A DNA stretch of 64,000 nucleotides from JACVRX01 sp046726315 (GCA_046726315.1 JBKPAG010000008.1:62001-126000); one strand, 5' to 3'. Counted from the stretch's first letter, positions 42,034 to 50,040 are shown. Program-made: numbers and translations. The notes: a model not told the origin generated them from the letters alone.

Positions 42034-42770
42034 CTCCCCAAGTGGAAACGGTTCAGATCGGCGACACCTCGCTGCAGGTGGTGCATGTCGCCGCGGCGTC
42101 GGACCAACTCCTCGTGACGAGATTGAGCCAGGCTGGTCTCGCCAGCCCGATGCCGGTGGTCGTCCTTGTCGGCGGCGCCGGCGGACTGGAGCCGCGCGAA
42201 AGTTCGGTCTGCGCCCGGTTGTTTGCCGAGGCGCTGGTGCCGGTCCTCGACAAGTCCGGTGCGTGCCTCGTCGACGGTGGCACAGCCTCAGGAATCATGG
42301 CGCTTGCGGGACAGGCGCGCCATGGTGCGGGTGCTTCCGGCCCGCACGTCGGAGTAGTGGCCGTGGGAACCGTGAATTGGCCCGGACGGCCAGCCCGGCC
42401 CGATGCCGCGAATCTCGATTCACACCACACCCACGTCGTCGTTGTTCCCGGCGACGAGTGGGGCGACGAGGCGCCATGGATCAGCGAGATCGCGAGCCTA
42501 TTGGCCGGGACGGCTCCATCGGTCACCGTTCTCGCCAATGGCGGACCAGTCGCATTTGACGACGTCCGCCATTCGTTGGCCGCTGGTAGACCGGTGCTCG
42601 TTCTGGCCGACACGGGACGTACAGCGGCAGATATCGCCGCTGCGCGCGCGGGATCGCAGCACGATGCCCGCGCCAGCGAGGTCGCGGCGTCGCCTCTGGT
42701 CAGTATCGTCCGCGACGATCCGGCCGAGCTCTTCGCCGAGATGACGCGGTTGCTACGGCCTAGATTGTGA
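42030..42770 (+). CDS. SLOG-superfamily (LSDAT/TRPM-like) nucleotide-sensor protein
   Basis: The protein has 246 residues from GTG 42030, overlapping the trypsin gene by four bases. VVVLVGGAGGLEPRESSVCA, then GACLVDGGTASGIMALAG and LDSHHTHVVVVPGDEWGDEA are the LSDAT (large SLOG) Rossmannoid motifs: glycine loops that bind nucleotide ligands, as in the N-terminus of TRPM channels (ADP-ribose). Later strands include PSVTVLANGG and GRPVLVLADTG. LSDAT proteins are predicted sensors of NAD-derived or cyclic nucleotides. With the protease it could form a ligand-triggered switch: ligand binding here, proteolysis by the partner. The fold is confident; the ligand is inference. Confidence 0.85.
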   Translation: MTPQVETVQIGDTSLQVVHVAAASDQLLVTRLSQAGLASPMPVVVLVGGAGGLEPRESSVCARLFAEALVPVLDKSGACLVDGGTASGIMALAGQARHGAGASGPHVGVVAVGTVNWPGRPARPDAANLDSHHTHVVVVPGDEWGDEAPWISEIASLLAGTAPSVTVLANGGPVAFDDVRHSLAAGRPVLVLADTGRTAADIAAARAGSQHDARASEVAASPLVSIVRDDPAELFAEMTRLLRPRL

Positions 42771-43045
42771 CCAATGTCGCGCACGTTACGAAATCCGGGT
42801 ACTACCCGCTAATAGCCACACAACTTCGAACACAAATCGTGCCGCGCGGCCAGCGATGCTCGTTCCATTGATATGTCTCCTGTCGTGACCAGCCGTAGTC
42901 ATTACGGGCACCTACGTATCACGGAGGATTCACCTCCCTCCTGCTATTAGGACCTTCTTGTCTGCGGCGGTGGGCACGGTAGGCCGCATGCATCGAGGTC
43001 GCGCACGGACCGGTTGGCGGCAACGTGTGCAGCGTGGAGGTGCCC

Positions 43046-45196
43046 ATGAGTGGGAACAGCTTCGCCGATGTGGACCCGCTTGCGTCGCTACGGGCACCCG
43101 CTGTCGGAATCTTCCTGTCCTATCGCCGCCGCGATCGGGACGCCCAGGTCGACCGCCTCTACGACCGGCTGATCAATCGCTTTGGCGAGGGGCGAGTGTT
43201 CCGAGATGTCGATCGCACCGAACCGGGGACCAATTTCGTAGTCAAGATCGATCGTGCGCTATCCACCTCTCGCGTCCTGATCGCAGTGATCGGTCCTACC
43301 TGGGAAACAGTCACCAACTCACAGGGAAAGCGCCGACTCGACGACCCGAAGGACTACGTCCGATACGAGATCGCCCGAGCCCTCGAGAAGCACGACTGCA
43401 CTGTCCTGCCGGTTCTCTGGGGGGTCGGCACACTGATGCCGGAAGCCGAAGCCCTGCCGGATGAACTACGTCCGCTCGCCACTATTGATGCCTATCGGAT
43501 CGACGACGACCCGGAGAGGCAACACTTCGAGTTCGACGCCCAAAAGGTCGTGAAGGCGGTCGCCTATATCCTCGGCGAGCCAGAGTCCCCGTTGGGTCCA
43601 AACATCGTCCTCATCCCACCCGACCTCATTCTGGAGCCTGGGCACTCAGGGCAGATCACAATTGCCGCCCGCAACGTTGGGACGACTTCGACGGACCTGA
43701 CCCTGGCCTACGACGGCCCAAACTGGGCTCGACTGAGTCCCGCTATTGAATCGCGCGCCGGTGGGCGCGAACTTCGCAACTCGCTCACAGTCAGCCCGCC
43801 GCGCAGGGCCGACCTGCCTCCCCGGGCGTGGCTCTACTCCATCGAGTTGCGCGACCAAGCTGCAAGAACATCCGTGGCGCGGGCCAGCGGGAGCTTCACC
43901 ACAGAGGCGTTCCGGGACACTCAGGTGCACCTCGAGCCCGCCCGGATCCAAACGCGTCGGTCGTGCTCGCTCTCTCTTACGGTCCACAATGGCGGGAACG
44001 TTCAACTCCACGGCCGGGTGGTGACGAAAGCCCAGAGGTTGAGTCTTGAGGGTCCGGATCGCATCACCCTCGGTCCGGGCGCGAAAGAGACATATCAGGT
44101 CTCGGTTCGTGCCCCCGCCCGGCGCCTCGTCGGGCGGGCGATCGAGCATCCGGTAACGGTCAGCGTGGCTGTGCAGGGCGAGCGGGAGCGTCATGTGCGG
44201 CAAGCAATCATCCGTCAGCGGCCGCTGCTGCCCGCCGGACTTGCCATGGTCACAGCGACCATCCTGGCCGTCTTGCTTGGCCTTGGTATCTGGACTGCGC
44301 TGGAAGCGGAAGCGCGGTTTCCTGATGTGATCGCGCAGTCGGAGGGCGAAGCCCTCGCAGAGCTGAAGGAAGCCGGGTGGGAGCAGGAGCAGATCGACAT
44401 CACCTACGTGCCTGCAGAAGCTGACCAGGCTGCCGGCCAGGTCGTTCGCACCTCTCCTGGACACGGCACCGAGTTCCCCCTCGACAAATCCGTAACGATC
44501 TACGTGACCGAGGAGCCAAAAGTCAAAAAGCTGCCCAATGTGACCAACATGACCCAATCTGAGGCTGAGAAAGCCCTGGATGAGGCGGGGTTCACCAACG
44601 TCGACTCCACGAGCGAGGAGACAACGGAGGAGGAACCCGGGGAAGTCCTGCGGACAGACCCTGAACCGGGCTCGGACGTGCCGCTCGACCAAGCCATCGT
44701 CATCTACGTGGCCACGGCCCCAAAAACTGACGGCGATACCGACACCGACACGGACTCGGGTGCGCAGACGCTGTACACGATTACCGATGTGCGGGGGATG
44801 ACGTGGGAGGAAGCAGTAGAGAATCTGCCGCGGCCGCTGGAGATCGTCAGGGCGTCCGAAGAGAGCGACGTCGAGGAAGGCACGGTCATCCGCACCGAAC
44901 CCGAGATCGGCACCCGCCACCCTGCCGGCACTGACGTCACGGTCTATATCTCCACCGGGCAGTCCCCGCCATCTGAGCTTGTGACTGTGCCAAGCGTTGT
45001 CGGGCTAGATGCGGTCGCGGCGGAAAGTACCCTTCAGGCCGCGGGACTGGCTCCCTCCACCCAACCCCAGGATTCCTGCGAAAATCCGGAGGGCCTGGTC
45101 ATCCAGCAGTTTCCTGACCCTGGGGCGGAAGTCGAGCTCGGCTCGACCGTCACGATCACAGTTGCGCAGCCTCCACCGGATGGGTGCGGCGGCTGA
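43046..45196 (+). CDS. Receptor-like TIR - Ig-like - transmembrane - 4x PASTA protein
   Basis: The protein has 716 residues from ATG 43046 after TGGAGG. Residues 20-175 are a TIR domain (VGIFLSYRRRDRDAQVDRLY, VFRDVDRTEPG, LIAVIGPTWE, DYVRYEIARAL), with Glu108 in the position of the NADase catalytic glutamate. Residues 190-385 are two Ig-like/NEW3-type beta domains. A single transmembrane helix (LPAGLAMVTATILAVLLGLG) lies at about 393-418. Outside the cell, four PASTA domains follow at about 422-487, 490-560, 573-640 and 645-712. PASTA domains bind peptidoglycan or lipid II in PknB-type kinases; here TIR takes the place of the kinase. The Ig-like domains lie on the same side of the helix as TIR, probably inside. 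Envelope sensing coupled to NAD hydrolysis is the natural reading, but inferred. Confidence 0.9.
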   Translation: MSGNSFADVDPLASLRAPAVGIFLSYRRRDRDAQVDRLYDRLINRFGEGRVFRDVDRTEPGTNFVVKIDRALSTSRVLIAVIGPTWETVTNSQGKRRLDDPKDYVRYEIARALEKHDCTVLPVLWGVGTLMPEAEALPDELRPLATIDAYRIDDDPERQHFEFDAQKVVKAVAYILGEPESPLGPNIVLIPPDLILEPGHSGQITIAARNVGTTSTDLTLAYDGPNWARLSPAIESRAGGRELRNSLTVSPPRRADLPPRAWLYSIELRDQAARTSVARASGSFTTEAFRDTQVHLEPARIQTRRSCSLSLTVHNGGNVQLHGRVVTKAQRLSLEGPDRITLGPGAKETYQVSVRAPARRLVGRAIEHPVTVSVAVQGERERHVRQAIIRQRPLLPAGLAMVTATILAVLLGLGIWTALEAEARFPDVIAQSEGEALAELKEAGWEQEQIDITYVPAEADQAAGQVVRTSPGHGTEFPLDKSVTIYVTEEPKVKKLPNVTNMTQSEAEKALDEAGFTNVDSTSEETTEEEPGEVLRTDPEPGSDVPLDQAIVIYVATAPKTDGDTDTDTDSGAQTLYTITDVRGMTWEEAVENLPRPLEIVRASEESDVEEGTVIRTEPEIGTRHPAGTDVTVYISTGQSPPSELVTVPSVVGLDAVAAESTLQAAGLAPSTQPQDSCENPEGLVIQQFPDPGAEVELGSTVTITVAQPPPDGCGG

Positions 45197-45210
45197 CGGC
45201 ATTCGCCGAG

Positions 45211-45645
45211 TCAGCGATGAGGACGCGGCCAGCCACGTCGGCGCGCATCGAGGGCGAGCAACGCCATCGCGAGGGCGATCAGACCGAACACCAGCTGCAG
45301 CACGTGGAGGCCGATGAACGGGATCTGCGCCACGACGTCGACGCCAAGACCGGCGCTGGCTATCAGCACGGCAGTCAGGCCATGCGGCGAGCGGCGCCAG
45401 CACAGCCATGCGGCGACAGCCGCCGGAACTGCGACAAGGGAGAACAGCCACAAGCCCGATACGAGCCAGTTCGGCAGCCCCAGAGGTAGATCCGCATCAA
45501 ATGGGCCGCCGCCGGAAACCATCAACTGCACCGATCCGGCGAAAGCCGATAACGCGATCAGCCCTTCCAGGACCATCAACAGCCGTCGATACGGCCACGG
45601 CGTTGTCGTCTTCCCGGCCAACGGGGTCGAGCTCTGGGTCGCCAT
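45211..45645 (-). CDS. Four-helix membrane protein
   Basis: The protein has 144 residues from ATG 45645, five bases after the stop of the DUF1579-like gene. After a polar N-terminus it has four hydrophobic helices, at about 20-42 (LLMVLEGLIALSAFAGSVQL), 58-82 (LVSGLWLFSLVAVPAAVAAW), 88-108 and 112-135, with a short basic C-tail. No motif tied to a known activity was recognised. It is convergent with the TIR-PASTA gene, with 14 bp between stops. Probably co-transcribed with the DUF1579-like gene. Confidence 0.75.
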   Translation of the reverse strand: MATQSSTPLAGKTTTPWPYRRLLMVLEGLIALSAFAGSVQLMVSGGGPFDADLPLGLPNWLVSGLWLFSLVAVPAAVAAWLCWRRSPHGLTAVLIASAGLGVDVVAQIPFIGLHVLQLVFGLIALAMALLALDARRRGWPRPHR

Positions 45646-45650
45646 GGCGA

Positions 45651-46182
45651 TCACGTCTTCTCGCCCGGCTCCATCGGCCGGCAGTCGTACTGCTCGACCA
45701 GCGACCACGGGGAGCCGTCTATCGACACCGCGTTCCGCCAGATCAGGACGTTCGGGTCGGTCAGGTCCCAGACCAGCCGGATGCGAACCGGCGCATCTGG
45801 GACGGATTCGAAGACAAGGCGGTCACCCTCGATCTTGCCGCGCATCACCTCGGCGTGGCCATAGTTGTCGGCCAGCGTCCGCCCGATACTCCTTCGCCGT
45901 GGGGTCCCAGCCCGCCACCCAGTGCAGCTGCCAGGTGAGCACGAACGTGCCATCGGGAAGGAACTGGTCCTGCTGGTAGTTTCCGACGATCCAGCGGCCG
46001 TCCTGAACTCGCTCATGGGTCCCGTGGCCGGTCGCGGTCATCGGTGGCGTTCCCGGGCCCATACCTCCCTCGGCGATGAAACCCGTCCACGTCACGTCCC
46101 GGTGGAACCTCGCCAGCGCGTCCATCTCGGCGCCGGGCGTGATCGGTTTCGGGATCTGGCCGAGGTCGGCAGCAGTGATCAC
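45651..46182 (-). pseudogene. DUF1579-like protein gene with a one-base insertion
   Basis: From ATG 46182 the frame reads TWTGFIAEGGMGPGTPPMTA, then a strand set with GRWIVGNYQQDQF and LTWQLHWVAGWDPTAKEYRA, typical of the DUF1579 beta-barrel. It then leaves the family pattern. One extra base near 45877-45884 shifts the frame. The right continuation, TLADNYGHAEVMRGKIEGDR, LVFESVPDAPVRIRLVWDL and EQYDCRPMEPGEKT, is in the other frame and stops at 45651. Total length is 3n+1, as a single insertion demands. The restored protein would be about 176 residues. Function of this family is unknown. Confidence 0.75.
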
Positions 46183-46589
46183 TGGTCCTCCTCGGTTGGG
46201 TACTACCAGCCTGAGAGACCTATGTCGTGGCGGGTAGGGACCTAGGACCTGAGCTGCCGGTCGAAAGGAGGCGAATCAGCCCATGGTCACAGCGAAACAG
46301 GCGCGAGCGAGGCCCGACGAATCAACCTCGCATCCGGGAGTGCCGGCAAACGGCGGAATCGCTCAGAATCCCACGACGTGTCGGTGGTTCGTGCCGGGGC
46401 GCGTCCCGCGCCGCCCCAGTGCTCGCCGCGTCAGCTGCGGCGGCCTGCGCGCAAGTCTCGGCGGTATCCGGCGTCTCTCGCCGTGACGTCCTTCGCGACC
46501 TCCGCCGCGGCGCTTGCCGCAGCCTGAGGCGTTTCCGGCGTGACCATGTGGTCCTCCCACGAGGATTCGACGGGCACCTGCTGCTCGGC
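46183..46589. other. 407-bp stretch with no established gene; two opposing small-ORF candidates
   Basis: On the + strand AAAGGAGG (46265-46272) stands ten bases before ATG 46283, opening 67 codons to 46486 with an Arg-rich, low-complexity product that matches nothing recognised. On the - strand a 38-codon ORF (46431-46547) has a GGGAGG five bases before its ATG; it is listed separately. The two overlap antisense by 56 bp. The segment nearest 46183-46260 should hold the promoter of the DUF1579-like gene. No repeat or RNA gene was seen. Confidence 0.4.
46431..46547 (-). CDS. Small ORF (38 aa), Ala/charged-rich, unknown
   Basis: ATG 46547 follows GGGAGG with a five-base spacer, the best ribosome site in the stretch. 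The peptide starts MVTPETPQAAASAAAEVAK and continues as an amphipathic, charge-rich helix ending DLRAGRRS. It lies 42 bp downstream of the YjbR-like gene on the same strand and could belong to that transcript. No homologue is recognised. Evidence is the ribosome site and position only. Confidence 0.35.
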   Translation of the reverse strand: MVTPETPQAAASAAAEVAKDVTARDAGYRRDLRAGRRS

Positions 46590-46961
46590 CTATTCCCTCG
46601 CCGACGAGTCGATCTGACCCAGGTCGCGGAAGTGCTCGGCAGCTACGCGCTTTGGAACGACCATGCGCCACGCGTCGATGACGAGTTCTCGCATCTCGTT
46701 CCTGTCGATCGCGTCCAGCCACACCCGGACCCAGTGGTAGCGCATATCCGATGGGATCGGCAGGAAGAACTTCTCCGGCTGGGCGGCAACCAGCGCAGCC
46801 CGCTCCTCTTTGGGGAAGCCGAAGCCCATCGACATCTCGTCCCGGCTCAGGGCTACATAGACGATCCGGCCAACCTTGAACTTGACCTGGTCCCGGACGA
46901 GCCTCTCCTCCGTTCGCGGTAGCGACATCGCCACAGCTCGTACGTCGTCGACGGTCACCAT
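46590..46961 (-). CDS. MmcQ/YjbR-family DNA-binding protein
   Basis: The protein has 123 residues from ATG 46961. DDVRAVAMSLPRTEERLVRD, then FKVGRIVYVALSRDEMSMGF, EERAALVAAQPEKFFL, DMRYHWVRVWLDAIDRNEMR and the end ELVIDAWRMVVPKRVAA are the CyaY/MmcQ-YjbR fold markers. These are small alpha/beta proteins of uncertain function, thought to bind DNA because of the double-wing fold. It is downstream of the AHSA1 gene on the same strand, after a perfect hairpin. Confidence 0.85.
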   Translation of the reverse strand: MVTVDDVRAVAMSLPRTEERLVRDQVKFKVGRIVYVALSRDEMSMGFGFPKEERAALVAAQPEKFFLPIPSDMRYHWVRVWLDAIDRNEMRELVIDAWRMVVPKRVAAEHFRDLGQIDSSARE

Positions 46962-46987
46962 CTCGCGCTCCTGCGGTCCGCACCCAT

Positions 46988-47031
46988 GATCATGTCGATT
47001 TGCCCCGTCTAGGCGGCAAATCGACATGATC
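46988..47031. repeat. Perfect 17-bp inverted repeat (hairpin) between the AHSA1 and YjbR genes
   Basis: The arms GATCATGTCGATTTGCC (46988-47004) and GGCAAATCGACATGATC (47015-47031) pair without mismatch around a ten-base loop. The element lies between the end of the AHSA1 gene and the start of the YjbR gene, both on the minus strand, so it may end or process that transcript, or be a dispersed REP-like palindrome. No T-run follows on either side. No second copy was seen in this window. Confidence 0.7.
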
Positions 47032-47059
47032 ACCCGAGGGGTGAGGCTGGACTGCTGGG

Positions 47060-47554
47060 TCAGCTCGGCGCGCGTTCCCTGAGTGTCTCGAGGTACTCGT
47101 CGAGACGTTCGTAGGACTCCTCTGCGCCCTCCTCCATGCCGGTTTGGAGCATGCCGTCGCGGTCCTCGACGGTGTCATAGACCGCGGTGGCGGTGACGGT
47201 GGTCTTGCCGTCGTACTCCTCGAGGGTGAGCGTCTCAACCGACACGTGGCCAGGCATGCCCTCGTACTCGAAGGTCCACACGATGCGCTCGGGCCGGACG
47301 ATCTCCCGGTACTCGCCACGGAAGCCGTACTCCTCCGACCCATCCGCGGTTTTGTGCACGACCCGCCAGGAACCGCCGGGACGGAAGTCGATCTCGCAGC
47401 TGGCCACATCGTACTTGCGCGGGCCCCACCAGTTGCGCATGTGCTCGCACGAGCTGTGCGCCTCGAACACCAGGTCTCGCGGCGCATCGAACGTGCGGGT
47501 CATGACGATCTCGCGGTCCGACGGGGTCGTCACCGTCAGCTTGTTATCGGCCAT
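47060..47554 (-). CDS. SRPBCC/AHSA1-family protein
   Basis: The protein has 164 residues from ATG 47554. The helix-grip fold is seen in REIVMTRTFDAPRDLVFEAH, MRNWWGPRKYDVASCEIDF, GGSWRVVHKTADGSEEYGF, RPERIVWTFEYEGMPGH and the terminal GMEEGAEESYERLDEYLETL. AHSA1-type proteins have a hydrophobic ligand cavity. The gene overlaps the ArsR gene by 11 bp, the standard ArsR-AHSA1 operon in which the regulator controls its partner. Ligand unknown. Confidence 0.93.
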   Translation of the reverse strand: MADNKLTVTTPSDREIVMTRTFDAPRDLVFEAHSSCEHMRNWWGPRKYDVASCEIDFRPGGSWRVVHKTADGSEEYGFRGEYREIVRPERIVWTFEYEGMPGHVSVETLTLEEYDGKTTVTATAVYDTVEDRDGMLQTGMEEGAEESYERLDEYLETLRERAPS

Positions 47555-47900
47555 CGCCGTTCTCCCTTCCTCGTCCCTGGAGCTCCTCCAGGTACTCATC
47601 GAGCCGGTCGTATCTCTCTTCCCAAAAGCGGCGGTATTGATCGGCCCAGTCCGCGACCTCCTTGAGCGGTGCGGCTTTCAGCCGAGCGGGCCGCCATTGC
47701 CGTTCCCGGCTGCGCGCGATCAGCCCCGCCCGCTCCAGCACCTTCAGATGCTTGGAGATCGCAGGCAGGCTGATATCGAACGGCGCTGCCAGCTCGAGGA
47801 CCGACGCCTCCCCGGCCGTCAGCCGCGCCAGGATTGCTCGCCGGGTCGGGTCAGCAAGCGCCGCGAACGTGCGGTCCAGCCGATCCGTTGTGGTCGTCAT
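47544..47900 (-). CDS. ArsR-family regulator paired with the AHSA1 gene
   Basis: The protein has 118 residues from ATG 47900. The winged helix is complete: LADPTRRAILARLTAGEASV, then ELAAPFDISLPAISKHLKVL (recognition helix ISLPAISKHL) and RARQWRP-type wing (RSRERQWRPARL). The metal-binding cysteine motif of arsenic sensors is absent, as in the SRPBCC-linked subgroup (SdpR-like). It overlaps the AHSA1 gene and should repress its own operon through the AT-rich site upstream. Confidence 0.93.
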   Translation of the reverse strand: MTTTTDRLDRTFAALADPTRRAILARLTAGEASVLELAAPFDISLPAISKHLKVLERAGLIARSRERQWRPARLKAAPLKEVADWADQYRRFWEERYDRLDEYLEELQGRGRENGDGR

Positions 47901-47910
47901 TTAGCCGCCT

Positions 47911-47934
47911 TATTAAATAACCAGTTGGTAAAGT
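47911..47934 (-). promoter_or_regulatory. AT-rich promoter/operator of the ArsR-AHSA1 operon
   Basis: Just upstream of the ArsR start lies an AT-rich island that stands out from its GC-rich surroundings. It contains ACCA-GT-TGGT (47920-47929), a short inverted repeat, next to TTATTAAATAA, itself nearly symmetric. The minus strand gives a plausible -10 within it, and AAGGCGG precedes the ATG. Autoregulation by the ArsR protein is the expected use; no experimental basis. Confidence 0.45.
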
Positions 47935-47984
47935 ACCGGTCGACGCTGACGGCGTCAAGTGCTCTCTGCTCGCGGGTAACGGTG

Positions 47985-48116
47985 TCAGGTGACCCGCGTG
48001 CTTCTGCGACGGTTGTCGTCTGGCCAGAAACGCAGAGCGGCGCGGGCGAACTCGATCCCGTCGGTGCTGGGCTGGTGGATCGGCTCTGAGATCGCCTGCT
48101 CGAACCGCGAGATCAT
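47985..48116 (-). CDS. Small ORF (43 aa), unknown
   Basis: From ATG 48116 (or GTG 48161) the frame encodes MISRFEQAISEPIHQPSTDG, IEFARAALRFWPDDNRRRST and a short end. Third-codon GC is about 80 percent, in line with real genes here, and the peptide has a normal composition. It lies 70 bp after the stop of the exonuclease gene on the same strand. There is no Shine-Dalgarno site for the ATG. Unrecognised; a modest candidate. Confidence 0.35.
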   Translation of the reverse strand: MISRFEQAISEPIHQPSTDGIEFARAALRFWPDDNRRRSTRVT

Positions 48117-48185
48117 GCCGCGATTGCCCGGGGACCGTGCGATTTGTTCGTCATGCGGCACGGAGGCACGTTTCTGGTGGACGGC

Positions 48186-49064
48186 TCACCCAGCCCCACG
48201 CGCTGCGAGGTCAGCGGCGCGTTTCGCCAGGCTCGGCGCACCGATGTGCTCCGCGACCCCAACGAAGCGCTTCGCTGGTCCCGTCCACTCCCACTCGTCG
48301 ACGGTGCCGACGTCGATGGTGGTGACCGCCGTCGCCAAGCGGACGAACAGCCGTGCCGCGTCCCGGTTCTCGCGCAGGGTCGACGCGAGCGTCGCCGCAT
48401 TGCGCACCCCCGCCACGTCCCACATGGCTGCGTCGTCAGGAATCGCATCGACCGTGCCGTAGCGGGCCAGCACGGCCGATGAAGTCTTGGCTCCCCAGCC
48501 GGGGATCCCGGGGTACCCGTCAGCGCTATCACCAACCAACGCCAGCCAATGCGGCACCGAAGTCGGCGCGACGCCGAACTTGGCGAGCACGCCGGCTTCG
48601 TCGATCCACTTGTCGTTGCGCCGGTCGTACTGGACAACCCGTGTGCCGCGCACGCACTGGCCGAGGTCCTTGTCCGGGGTGACGATGATGACCTGGCTCA
48701 CCCGCTCGTCGCGGTCGGCCACCATCGCTGCGGCGGCGAGGGCGTCGTCGGCCTCCTGCTCGACCATGGCCCACACGGTTATTCCCATCGCGTCGAGCGC
48801 GTCTTCGACCACCGGCAGTTGGGCGAGCAATACGGGATCCATCCCCGCGCTGGTCTTGTACCCCGGCCAGAGGGCGTTGCGGAAGCTCTCGATGACGTGG
48901 TCGCTGGCCACCGCGACATGGGTTGCGCCGTCGCGGAGCAACTGCAGGGTGGACGTCAGCACCCCGACGGTGGCGTCATACGGAGTCGGCTGGTCCTGGC
49001 GCTTCGCGTAGCCGAAGTGCTGGCGGAACAGCTCGTATGTGCCGTCGATCAGGTGGACCCGCAT
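48186..49064 (-). CDS. 5'-3' exonuclease of the FEN/PolI-exo family
   Basis: The protein has 292 residues from ATG 49064. The acidic metal-binding residues of the PIN-like FEN fold are seen in VHLIDGTYELFRQHFG, VEQEADDALAAAAMV, VIIVTPDKDLGQCV and LVGDSADGYPGIPGWGAKTS, the last being the helix-hairpin-helix that holds duplex DNA. It is the free-standing form without polymerase domain. Such proteins process flaps or RNA primers. The next gene upstream on the same strand begins beyond 49145 and is convergent-like in function, not clearly linked. Confidence 0.9.
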   Translation of the reverse strand: MRVHLIDGTYELFRQHFGYAKRQDQPTPYDATVGVLTSTLQLLRDGATHVAVASDHVIESFRNALWPGYKTSAGMDPVLLAQLPVVEDALDAMGITVWAMVEQEADDALAAAAMVADRDERVSQVIIVTPDKDLGQCVRGTRVVQYDRRNDKWIDEAGVLAKFGVAPTSVPHWLALVGDSADGYPGIPGWGAKTSSAVLARYGTVDAIPDDAAMWDVAGVRNAATLASTLRENRDAARLFVRLATAVTTIDVGTVDEWEWTGPAKRFVGVAEHIGAPSLAKRAADLAARGAG

Positions 49065-49144
49065 CCGACCGATCATTTCAATCCAACGCCGATCGGGGGC
49101 AGGCACCCAGATACCCAGCGCCAGGCAACTTAGGGGCCGCCGCG

Positions 49145-49882
49145 TCAGCCGCCGTTGGGCGCTGTGGGATCCGGGACGGGCTCGGCGGTCGGTAACGTTG
49201 ACGACGTGCTGGGTTGCGGCGTCGGAGTGGCCGAGCTCGATGCCGACGGCGTCGATGCCGGGTCATTCCCGGTGGAGGCCTCCGGCGAGGGCGTCGAGCT
49301 GGGGTCGGTCTCAGTGTCACCTGCCGAGTTGCCGCCGAACACGTGGCCGATACTTGTCCCGCCGCTGTTCGCAACGCCGCTCGACACCGGCTGACCAGTA
49401 ACCGCCTCGAACCCCGTCAGCGCCAGGAGCGCTATACCCAGGCCCGCCGCTGCCGACAGAACCAGCGCAAGCCGGCGCGATCGCAACCACGTCCACGTGG
49501 ACTGGCTCTCGGCGGTCGGGGTGGCTGGTGGCTCCGGAGACGACGCCGGTGCAGTCGTCGCCAGTAGGCTCGGTTCCGTATCAGGGTCCGCTGCCTGTGT
49601 GTCGACCGATGGGGTCAGCGTTGGCTCGTCTGGAGGCGGCTCGCTGCCACCGCTTCGCCGCGGCACCACAGCAGACCGTACGCGCTTGTGCGTTTGGTCG
49701 AGGTAGTGCTCGTACACGGCGCCCGCGACGGTGCCGACGACACTGCCAAAGCCTGCGCCGAGCAATGTGCCGCCGACTCCCAGCTGCGATGCGGCGACGG
49801 CCGAGGTGACCGACGCCAGGCTGCCGGCTGCCACTTGGGTGCTCTTGAGGTCGATTCGCTTGTTGTCGGTTTGCTCAGTCAC
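49145..49882 (-). CDS. Membrane protein with Gly-zipper N-terminus and Ser/Thr/Pro-rich outer tail
   Basis: The protein has 245 residues from GTG 49882. Residues 15-60 have small-residue patterning (LGVGGTLLGAGFGSVVGTVAG), a glycine-zipper-like hydrophobic hairpin. A proline-rich linker follows, then a transmembrane helix at about 142-163 (LALVLSAAAGLGIALLAL), and a final ~80 residues of low-complexity Ser, Thr, Pro and Asp. No enzymatic motif was recognised. The tail composition resembles wall-spanning or O-mannosylated regions in actinobacteria. Likely an envelope protein; function unknown. Confidence 0.7.
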   Translation of the reverse strand: MTEQTDNKRIDLKSTQVAAGSLASVTSAVAASQLGVGGTLLGAGFGSVVGTVAGAVYEHYLDQTHKRVRSAVVPRRSGGSEPPPDEPTLTPSVDTQAADPDTEPSLLATTAPASSPEPPATPTAESQSTWTWLRSRRLALVLSAAAGLGIALLALTGFEAVTGQPVSSGVANSGGTSIGHVFGGNSAGDTETDPSSTPSPEASTGNDPASTPSASSSATPTPQPSTSSTLPTAEPVPDPTAPNGG

Positions 49883-50040
49883 TACTGATCTCTCATTGCT
49901 CAGGGGTCGAACGAGGGTTACCCATTGGACAAGGTCTCGGGCGCACGTATCGTTCCCGCCCCGCCGAATCGTGAGCAGTGTCACGTTCTCAGGGTCTGCG
50001 GGTGTCGCCTGTAGCGATATGCGATGCGCCGCGACCCGAG

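Noticed and set aside
42771..43045. Small ORFs in the gap before the TIR-PASTA gene
   Set aside because: Stops occur in all frames, codon use is not typical, and the region is better seen as promoter and leader; a GGAGG/CCTCC hairpin near 42920-42940 is short and of unclear meaning.
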